From Candidatus Ruthia sp. Cpac_8_S14 (lineage in GTDB: Bacteria; Pseudomonadota; Gammaproteobacteria; PS1; Pseudothioglobaceae): DNA of 64,000 nucleotides. How positions within the stretch are numbered: position 1 is the stretch's first letter; each line of letters opens with the position of its first letter. The notes beneath the pieces were generated by a model. It saw only the letters and a list, made by a program, of their open reading frames with translations, was not told the DNA's origin and made no database searches. Where the stretch lies: positions 649,380 through 713,379 of the forward strand of contig CP072533.1 in assembly GCA_021730205.1 (NCBI GenBank). Direction: 5' to 3'. Below are positions 58,071 through 64,000 of the stretch, one piece after another. The position numbers were made by a program, and so were the translations under genes.

Positions 58071-59201
58071 TTAAGTCTGATTATCCAATAATTCAACCCA
58101 ATGTTTAACAGGGATTTTTATCTGTTTTTGCAGATGCATTAAACAGCCAATATTTGCGGTTACAATCATTTGTGGGTTGGTTACTTGTAAATGTTTGAGC
58201 TTGTTAGCTCTTAATTGTTGTGATAATTTTGGCTGAAAAATAGAATACGTGCCTGCAGAGCCACAACATAAATGTGAATCAACAACAGGCATTTGCTGAT
58301 AACCCAGTGAATTCAAAATAGAATCAACCAGTCCACCTAATTGCTGACCATGTTGCAATGTACAAGGCTCATGATAAGAAATATCAACTTTTTCTAAATT
58401 AAGCTGGCTTAAATCTTGGTCAGCTAAAAACTCAGCAATATCTTTGGTTTTATTAATAATGAGTTGCGCTTTTTGATAATAAGGGTCTAATGCTTCAAAC
58501 ATAGATGTGTACTCTTTAACCATTAATCCACAACCACTGGCACTAGAAATAATTACCTCAGTCTCAACTTTAAGCCAAGTGTCAATATTTTGCTTGATTT
58601 TAGCCAAAGCGTCGTGACTAGCACTTAAATGTTGGTCAATCGCCCCACAACACTGTTTTTGCGGGGTTTCTATAGTTTCATAGCCTAATTTTGCTAAAAT
58701 ATTTTTAATACTGTGGTTAATATTAGGTGCAAGCATAGGCTGCACACAGCCACCTAACAACAAAACTTTGCCTATTTTTACAATGGGTTTAATGGATTTT
58801 CCTTTGACTTGAGAATGCCTAAAAATAAACCCAATTGAATTAAATAAAATAGGAGTGGTTAAGAATTGACGAACAAAGTATCGATACACTTTTTGCCAAA
58901 GTGGACGTTTTTGCTCTATAAATTCACGCCCAATATCCGTTAATTGAGCGTATTCCACACCTGATGGACAAGTGGTTTCACATGACCTACACGTTAAACA
59001 ACGATCCAAATGAATAATACTTTGTTTAGAAAAGTGATGATTCTCCAAGGCTGATTTAATCAAATAAATACGCCCACGGGGTGAATCCAATTCATCACCT
59101 AATAATTGATAAGTCGGGCAAGTGGCTAGGCAAAATCCACAATGGACACATTTTCTGATAATGTCATTAGCTTTAAGATTTTGAATGTCGATGGTTTGCA
59201 T
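58071..59201 (-). CDS. glcF: Glycolate oxidase iron-sulfur subunit GlcF
   Basis: GlcF passes electrons from the flavin subunits to the quinone pool. Two [4Fe-4S] motifs are present (CVHCGFCLATCPTYQ at about 16-30 and CLTCRSCETTCPSGVEYAQL at about 68-87), and two CCG-type domains (KQCCGAIDQHL and SHLCCGSAGTYSIF). The 376 residues compare with 407 in E. coli. It is the last gene of glcD-glcE-glcF, whose stops and starts touch. Confidence 0.93.
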   Translation of the reverse strand: MQTIDIQNLKANDIIRKCVHCGFCLATCPTYQLLGDELDSPRGRIYLIKSALENHHFSKQSIIHLDRCLTCRSCETTCPSGVEYAQLTDIGREFIEQKRPLWQKVYRYFVRQFLTTPILFNSIGFIFRHSQVKGKSIKPIVKIGKVLLLGGCVQPMLAPNINHSIKNILAKLGYETIETPQKQCCGAIDQHLSASHDALAKIKQNIDTWLKVETEVIISSASGCGLMVKEYTSMFEALDPYYQKAQLIINKTKDIAEFLADQDLSQLNLEKVDISYHEPCTLQHGQQLGGLVDSILNSLGYQQMPVVDSHLCCGSAGTYSIFQPKLSQQLRANKLKHLQVTNPQMIVTANIGCLMHLQKQIKIPVKHWVELLDNQT

Positions 59202-59734
59202 TAGTTAAAAATGCCCCTAGGGTCAAACACTTGTTTTAATTTTTGCTCAATTTGTTGGTGCAACTGTGAGGTGATTGCTCGTTTAATGGGCGCTGATAAT
59301 TGAGTCATATAAGAGATTGGCATGACCTTAAAACTAATTTGTGTAATTATAGCCAACTTGCCTTTTGAGCCAACCAATAAACGTGCCACGTCATAGCCTG
59401 CTACATTTTTCATCACCTGAGCACCAAAGTTTAAATATTCTCCAGTGCCATCAATAATTTTCACACCTAATACGCAATCTGATAAATCCTGAGCACCTTG
59501 CGCATAAGCAGCACCAATGCTCATATCAGCCGTTTTTATAAAAAACGGTAGCGTTTGGTTATACTTAGCTAATTGAATTTGAATGTCATTAATTTTGGTG
59601 CCAGCTTTAATTGTAATGATCAGCTCTTCTGGAAAATATTCAATTACACCTGTATACGCCAACCATTCACTATTAATGTGTAGGTTATTAGTATCTTTAA
59701 TCAGTTGTTGTAATTGATTAATTCGATTTGACAT
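59201..59734 (-). CDS. glcE: Glycolate oxidase FAD-binding subunit GlcE, internally deleted
   Basis: GlcE is normally about 350 residues. Here 177 residues keep part of the FAD-binding domain (GVIEYFPEELIITIKAGTKI, CVLGVKIIDGTGEYLNFGA, QVMKNVAGYDVARLLVGSKG, LAIITQISFKVMP) and jump directly to the C-terminal end (LHQQIEQKLKQVFDPRGIFN). About 170 residues of the substrate/cap half are gone, and the G-G-G-S/K flavin loop at the N-terminus is also missing. The frame and tight spacing to glcD and glcF are kept. It may serve as a residual structural subunit or be a non-functional in-frame relic. Confidence 0.83.
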   Translation of the reverse strand: MSNRINQLQQLIKDTNNLHINSEWLAYTGVIEYFPEELIITIKAGTKINDIQIQLAKYNQTLPFFIKTADMSIGAAYAQGAQDLSDCVLGVKIIDGTGEYLNFGAQVMKNVAGYDVARLLVGSKGKLAIITQISFKVMPISYMTQLSAPIKRAITSQLHQQIEQKLKQVFDPRGIFN

Positions 59735-61161
59735 TAAAAGCGCTCCAATTTAGTATGAGGCAATTTGCCATGATGCACATGCATCGCACCTAATTCTGCA
59801 CAGCGATGTAATTCTGGCACGGCCTTTCCAGGATTGAGCAAAGATTTAGGGTCAAATACAGCTTTAATTTTGTGAAAAATTGCTAATTCTTTTGCATTGA
59901 ATTGATGACACATGGCATTTAACTTCTCAACACCCACACCATGTTCCCCTGTGATAGTACCGCCCATATCTACGCTGAGTTTTAAAATTTTGGTACCGAA
60001 TTCTTCCACTTTTTCTAATTCGCCCTCTATATTTACATCGTACAAAATAAGTGGGTGTAAATTACCATCACCCGCATGGAAAACATTGGCGACTCTGAGT
60101 TGGTATTTCTTGCTCAGCTCGTTAATTTTTTCCAACATATCTGCCAAATGTCGCCTTGGAATTGTTCCATCCATACAATAATAATCAGGAGACAATCTAC
60201 CCACTGCAGGAAAAGCAGACTTACGTCCTTTCCAAAAATTGAGTCGTTCTTCTTCACTTTCAGATACTTTCAAAGTCGATGCACCTGATAAGACTTCTAA
60301 TACGCTATCAAGTTCTGCTTGCACTTGCGTCTGCGTGCCATCAAGCTCGCAAAGTAATAACGCCTTGGCATCTAGCGGATAACCAACTTTAGCAAACTCT
60401 TCAGCCGCTTCAATAGCAAAACTATCCATCATTTCTAACCCAGCAGGAATAATGCCAGCCTTAATAATATCAGCTACTACATTGGCACAATCTCGAACAG
60501 AATCAAATCCTGCCATCACCACTCTAGCAAGAACAGGTGTTGGTGTAAGTTTAACTGTAACTTCAGTAATAATATCCAACAAACCCTCTGAACCATTCAT
60601 CAGTGCCAATAGCCCTAATCCATCATCTTGGCGAGACAGTATTAACTCATCACCATCAATGGTTAGCATTTTAATTGCCTCAACATTATGCACTGTTAAT
60701 CCATATTTTAAGCAATGCACACCACCAGAATTTTCAGCAACATTTCCGCCAATCGTACAAGCAATTTGGCTTGATGGATCAGGCGCATAATAAAGGCCGT
60801 GCTGTCTCACTGCCTCACTAATGGCAATATTCTTTACACCTGGCTCAACCACAGCCAGCTGGTTTTCCACATCAATTGATTTCACTTGATTTAACTTAGA
60901 CAAACCCAATACAACTGAATTTTCAAGCGGCATCGCCCCACCCGCCAAACCCGTCCCCGCACCCCGTGTTACCACTGGCGTGTTATTGTCCTTACAAATT
61001 TTCAATACTTGCTTAATTTGCGCAATATTTTCTGGCAATACTACTGCCAAAGGCTTTTGCCTGTACACACTTAAACCGTCACACTCAAACGGACGAGTGT
61101 TTTCCTTGCCCGTAAGGACAATACCCTTAAGTTGTTTTAAAAGTTGCTGTATGACTTCCAT
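59734..61161 (-). CDS. glcD: Glycolate oxidase subunit GlcD (FAD-linked)
   Basis: GlcD is the catalytic flavin subunit oxidising glycolate to glyoxylate. The 475-residue protein has the PCMH FAD domain (TPVVTRGAGTGLAGGAMPLE, YAPDPSSQIACTIGGNVAEN, GGVHCLKYGLT) and the oxidase C-domain (DYYCMDGTIPRRHLADML, VANVFHAGDGNLHPLILYD, GGTITGEHGVGVEKLNAM), ending in FDPKSLLNPGK. All expected motifs are complete. With the aminotransferase at 61646 it completes glycolate to glycine. Confidence 0.94.
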   Translation of the reverse strand: MEVIQQLLKQLKGIVLTGKENTRPFECDGLSVYRQKPLAVVLPENIAQIKQVLKICKDNNTPVVTRGAGTGLAGGAMPLENSVVLGLSKLNQVKSIDVENQLAVVEPGVKNIAISEAVRQHGLYYAPDPSSQIACTIGGNVAENSGGVHCLKYGLTVHNVEAIKMLTIDGDELILSRQDDGLGLLALMNGSEGLLDIITEVTVKLTPTPVLARVVMAGFDSVRDCANVVADIIKAGIIPAGLEMMDSFAIEAAEEFAKVGYPLDAKALLLCELDGTQTQVQAELDSVLEVLSGASTLKVSESEEERLNFWKGRKSAFPAVGRLSPDYYCMDGTIPRRHLADMLEKINELSKKYQLRVANVFHAGDGNLHPLILYDVNIEGELEKVEEFGTKILKLSVDMGGTITGEHGVGVEKLNAMCHQFNAKELAIFHKIKAVFDPKSLLNPGKAVPELHRCAELGAMHVHHGKLPHTKLERF

Positions 61162-61225
61162 TAATCAAATCTGCTTTCTGTTCAAATAAGCAAATTGTTA
61201 TTAACTATCGGCAATATTTTTATGT

Positions 61226-61444
61226 TCATTTGATCTTATTGCATATTTGTTGTTTACCTTTCTCCCAGTCCATAGGAAGCTGACTACCGCCTACATATAC
61301 ATATTGTTGTTCGCGTGAATTTAAAACAGACTCATGCCAGTTGGACGATTCAAACGAACTATATTGACACAAGTCATTCCAAAGTACCTCCATAGTAGAT
61401 AACTTCTCTGCCATTATCATATCTTTATGTGGTATTGTAATCAT
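61226..61444 (-). CDS. Orphan antitoxin-like protein (putative addiction module component family)
   Basis: The 72-residue protein contains AEKLSTMEVLWNDLCQ, SNWHESVLNSREQQYVYV and MDWEKGKQQICNKI. The pattern of an N-terminal LxxxExLWxxL helix, then WHxxVLxxRE and DWExxK, is that of the small addiction-module component family (TIGR02574-like) that pairs with a RelE/ParE toxin. No toxin lies downstream (glcD starts 64 bases on) or upstream. The short palindrome ATATCT/AGATAT at 61477-61490 may be an operator. Confidence 0.72.
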   Translation of the reverse strand: MITIPHKDMIMAEKLSTMEVLWNDLCQYSSFESSNWHESVLNSREQQYVYVGGSQLPMDWEKGKQQICNKIK

Positions 61445-61645
61445 ATTATTTTTCCCAATTAATTGTAAAAATCATTTATATCTTGAGATATCATTGTCTA
61501 CTTATTCCTATTTTCTGAAGGTGGATTCAATGTTCGCATAATAATCATCTGTAATACCCTCAGATAAAACAAGCGATAATTCATAAATAATTGACATCTG
61601 AGCCATTATAATGGTTTTTTTATTTATTTTAATCCTGATAGTGTT
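61445..61645. other. Intergenic region between antitoxin-like gene and aminotransferase
   Basis: It contains the palindrome at 61477-61490 upstream of the antitoxin-like gene and a minus-strand ORF of 32 codons (61606 to 61508, MAQMSIIYELSLVLSEGITD) of unknown meaning. A plus-strand TATAAT at 61607-61612 lies 34 bases before the aminotransferase start, but its TTGACA is only ten bases away, so the promoter assignment is weak. Confidence 0.4.
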
Positions 61646-62761
61646 ATGCAATCATTTAATCCGCCAGTAAGAATACTCATGGGGCCGGGTCCTTCTGATG
61701 TACATCCAAGAATTTTATCCGCTATGGCAAGACCTACTATTGGACATCTTGATCCTGCTTTTGTGGGCATGATGGATGAAATCAAGGAGGGCCTAAGAAT
61801 CATCTTTAAAACTGAAAATGAGTTAACCATGCCTGTATCAGCACCTGGTTCAGCTGGGATGGAAGCTTGCTTTGCCAACTTGGTTGAGCCTGGCGATAAG
61901 GTGATTGTTTGTATTAATGGTGTGTTTGGTATGCGCATGAAAGAAAATGTGACTCGTTTGGGAGGCGAGGCAATTACTCTTGAAGATAGTTGGGGCGAGG
62001 CAGTTAGTGCTGATAAGTTAGAAGAAACCCTAAAAAACAACCCAGATGTTGTTATTGTTGCTTTTGTACATGCTGAAACCTCAACGGGCGCACAATCTGA
62101 CGCTAAAGTCTTATGCAAAATTGCACACCAGTATGATTGTATTACTATTGTTGATGCTGTTACTTCTTTAGCTGGCACTGAGTTACGTGTTGATGAATGG
62201 GAAATTGATGCGATTTATTCAGGCACACAAAAATGTTTGTCCGCCATGCCAGGTATTTCGCCTATTAGTTTTAGTGAGCGCGCTATTAAAAAACTTAACA
62301 CACGAAAAACATTGGTTAACAGTTGGTTTTTGGACCTTAACTTAGTGATGGGGTACTGGAGTAAAGGCGCTAAACGCACCTATCATCACACTGCACCTGT
62401 TAATACGCTATATGGCTTACACGAGTCATTAGTAATGATATTGGAAGAGGGTGTTGAAAACTCTTGGACACGTCATCAAAGAAACCATGAACTATTAAGA
62501 GATGGTTTGGAGGCAATGGGTATTAACTTCTTAGTGAATAAAAAAGACCGTTTGCCACAATTAAATTCTGTGTTTATCCCTGAAGGTGTTGATGACGCAC
62601 AAGTTCGCTCTACTCTACTTAATGATTACAACCTTGAAATTGGTGCAGGTCTTGGTGCTTATGCTGGCAAAGTTTGGCGTATTGGTTTAATGGGTTATAC
62701 CTCAAGAAAAGAAAACATCGTTTTATGCCTATCAGCGCTTAAAGAAATTTTAGATAAATAA
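61646..62761 (+). CDS. Class V aminotransferase (serine/alanine-glyoxylate type)
   Basis: This PLP enzyme of 371 residues has the alanine-glyoxylate/serine-pyruvate aminotransferase layout. It starts PPVRILMGPGPSDVHPRIL and has GHLDPAFVGMMDEIKEGLR, SAPGSAGMEACFANLVEPGD, the PLP Asp in ITIVDAVTSLAG, and the Schiff-base Lys in YSGTQKCLSAMPG. It most likely converts glyoxylate from GlcDEF to glycine using serine or alanine. It lies 480 bases from glcD on the opposite strand. Exact amino donor cannot be read from sequence. Confidence 0.9.
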   Translation: MQSFNPPVRILMGPGPSDVHPRILSAMARPTIGHLDPAFVGMMDEIKEGLRIIFKTENELTMPVSAPGSAGMEACFANLVEPGDKVIVCINGVFGMRMKENVTRLGGEAITLEDSWGEAVSADKLEETLKNNPDVVIVAFVHAETSTGAQSDAKVLCKIAHQYDCITIVDAVTSLAGTELRVDEWEIDAIYSGTQKCLSAMPGISPISFSERAIKKLNTRKTLVNSWFLDLNLVMGYWSKGAKRTYHHTAPVNTLYGLHESLVMILEEGVENSWTRHQRNHELLRDGLEAMGINFLVNKKDRLPQLNSVFIPEGVDDAQVRSTLLNDYNLEIGAGLGAYAGKVWRIGLMGYTSRKENIVLCLSALKEILDK

Positions 62762-62822
62762 ATATAGTTAACAAATCATGCCAACTGAGCAACTAACGCA
62801 TCGGTTGAATTAAGTACGTCAT

Positions 62823-63338
62823 CGCCTAAAAAGAAGGGCAATACTTCTTTACTGATATTAAAGAATAAGGGATTTCTATATGAGTTAAGTAGAAAAGAAT
62901 TGACAATACCAGGAAACTTAACCCAAGAAAAATTCAAAAAGATGGCAGTTCGAAATTATGAGCGCTGGTTTGGTATTGAAAGTGGATCTTACAAACAATA
63001 TAAACATACCTTAAATGACAAGAGTTTAAATATAACAGCTTTTGATTTACACCAAGCTACAGAACATTACTACTCTTGCCTTTTTTTAGTGCTTATTCAA
63101 TATAAGTTTTATTCTCACTACAACAATTTGGTTCATGGCAGTCCATCAAAATGAAGTATTAATTGATATCTTCCCACAAGATAACAAGTTTAAGCGTCGT
63201 TGACCTCAGTTGCTTAAACAAGCTTCGGAGCACTATAAAATCACAGAAGAAGAATTAAACTATTTAAGTGAAAAAGTGACTTACTTGCAAACTTTAACCA
63301 GACGGCTTTGTGAGGAAAAGGTTAAGTCATTTGGTTAA
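62823..63338 (+). pseudogene. Nucleotidyltransferase-HEPN (MNT/HEPN) protein remnant
   Basis: From about 62823 the pieces EGQYFFTDIKE, GFLYELSRKELTIPGNLTQE, KFKKMAVRNYERWFGIESGS, AFDLHQATEHYYSCLFLVLI, then in a shifted frame LIDIFPQDNKFKRR and PQLLKQASEHYKITEEELNY, ending RLCEEKVKSFG, follow the order of a single-chain nucleotidyltransferase-plus-HEPN protein. The end of the MNT domain and the whole HEPN domain are recognisable. AFxLHQATEHxYH is the HEPN hallmark. Stops and a frameshift (near 63150) break it, and the catalytic GSxxRG region is not visible. It is a degraded toxin-antitoxin type gene. Confidence 0.78.
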
Positions 63339-63400
63339 CTCATATATCTATCAAATTTTTATGATAATATGATAAATAAACCAAGCGTAGATTATTTTTG

Positions 63401-63643
<243 letters not shown>

Positions 63644-63752
63644 CTAGTCTATTGTAACAATAAATTTAAACCAAATTTTACCGTGTTGTTGATATCTTTT
63701 ATATTCAGTTTTTAGGTATCATAATTATTTTTTTATCAATCATATTATTGAC

Positions 63753-64000
63753 ATGATATATCGATTACTATTACTATTAACATTGATTATTTCATTACCA
63801 TCACAAGCCAAATTAGAAGAGGGTTTATACGCCAATTTACACACAAATCAAGGGGATATTACTGTCAAACTTGAGTTTGAAAGAACACCACTAACCGTGA
63901 TTAATTTTGTGGGTTTAGCGCAAGGCAGAAAGCATTCAAATATTCAAATCGGAAAACTTTTTTATAATGGCTTAAAGTTTCACCGAGTGATTGATAATTT
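63753..64000 (+). CDS. Periplasmic cyclophilin-type peptidyl-prolyl isomerase (C-terminus beyond window)
   Basis: The open frame starts at ATG 63753 with a signal peptide ([20 protein letters not shown]), then the cyclophilin start [33 protein letters not shown] and [13 protein letters not shown]. The arginine in FHRVI is the conserved catalytic one. It continues past the window edge. It would speed proline isomerisation during periplasmic protein folding. Confidence 0.92.
   Translation, partial: MIYRLLLLLTLIISLPSQAKLEEGLYANLHTNQGDITVKLEFERTPLTVINFVGLAQGRKHSNIQIGKLFYNGLKFHRVIDN

Noticed and set aside
61591-61612. TTGACA and TATAAT as a sigma-70 promoter for the aminotransferase
   Set aside because: The spacer is only ten bases, too short for a functional pair.
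61624-62178. 184-codon minus-strand ORF opposite the aminotransferase
   Set aside because: The plus-strand frame has a complete aminotransferase family match; the antisense frame has no recognisable motif.

Overview
The window is an AT-rich, single-copy stretch of a gammaproteobacterial chromosome. Most proteins are housekeeping enzymes of gammaproteobacterial type. The picture fits a small, eroding genome: dense operons are interrupted by genes in every stage of decay, and there are no intact insertion sequences, prophages or CRISPR arrays. Intact glycolate oxidation and glyoxylate aminotransferase genes, an NhaD sodium/proton antiporter, a Trk potassium system and the pattern of gene loss recall the marine SUP05/Thioglobus sulfur-oxidiser group and its clam or mussel symbionts (Ruthia/Vesicomyosocius type). 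That assignment is inference; no marker such as 16S rRNA or RuBisCO lies in the window.

Layout. 1-8.6 kb: an RND efflux permease running off the left edge, BipA, then RlmE, octaprenyl diphosphate synthase and a DinG-type helicase. 8.6-14.2 kb (minus): ntrY-ntrX-trkA-trkH, with an NtrX that has lost its central AAA+ domain. 14.2-15.9 kb: two decayed genes, an exported protein and RNase D. 15.9-23.3 kb (plus): ppa, rsmD, coaD, dnaK behind a heat-shock-type promoter, dnaJ, eno and a CorB-like protein broken at an A11 tract. 23.2-26.8 kb: psd, proS, a site-2 protease and a SelO remnant. 26.8-34.4 kb (minus): gatCAB, an unknown coiled-coil membrane protein, aroB and ileS. 34.8-40.0 kb (minus): rluB, trpS, coaX, nhaD and ygfZ. 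40.0-42.4 kb: three consecutive inverted repeats, a porin-like outer-membrane protein with a strong promoter, a 55-residue ORF and a PuuD-like membrane protein. 42.4-45.9 kb: broken mutM, an S24-fold protein without its catalytic dyad, broken pgeF, rluD and three tRNA genes (Glu, Glu, Ala). 45.9-52.8 kb: a metallo-hydrolase, nadD, rsfS, an rlmH stub, an SspA-like protein, an ArsC-like protein, a TlpA-like thioredoxin, epmB, an RMF-like small protein and uvrD. 52.8-58.1 kb: a RelBE remnant, a small unknown, nagZ, ampG, rhodanese, a broken L,D-transpeptidase and rlmD. 58.1-64 kb: glcFED with an internally deleted GlcE, an orphan antitoxin-like gene, a glyoxylate aminotransferase, a broken nucleotidyltransferase-HEPN gene, ferredoxin and the start of a periplasmic cyclophilin.

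Together the genes cover translation and its quality control (ileS, proS, trpS, gatCAB, rRNA modification, rsfS), protein folding, cofactor synthesis (coaD, coaX, nadD, ispB), ion homeostasis (trkAH, nhaD), peptidoglycan recycling (ampG, nagZ) and the glycolate-glyoxylate-glycine route. Lost or damaged functions are DNA/RNA maintenance (mutM, rnd, rlmH), stress genes (selO, three toxin-antitoxin type loci), cell-wall editing (pgeF, L,D-transpeptidase) and a CBS-domain membrane protein. Two signalling or metabolic proteins (NtrX, GlcE) have lost large internal segments while staying in frame.
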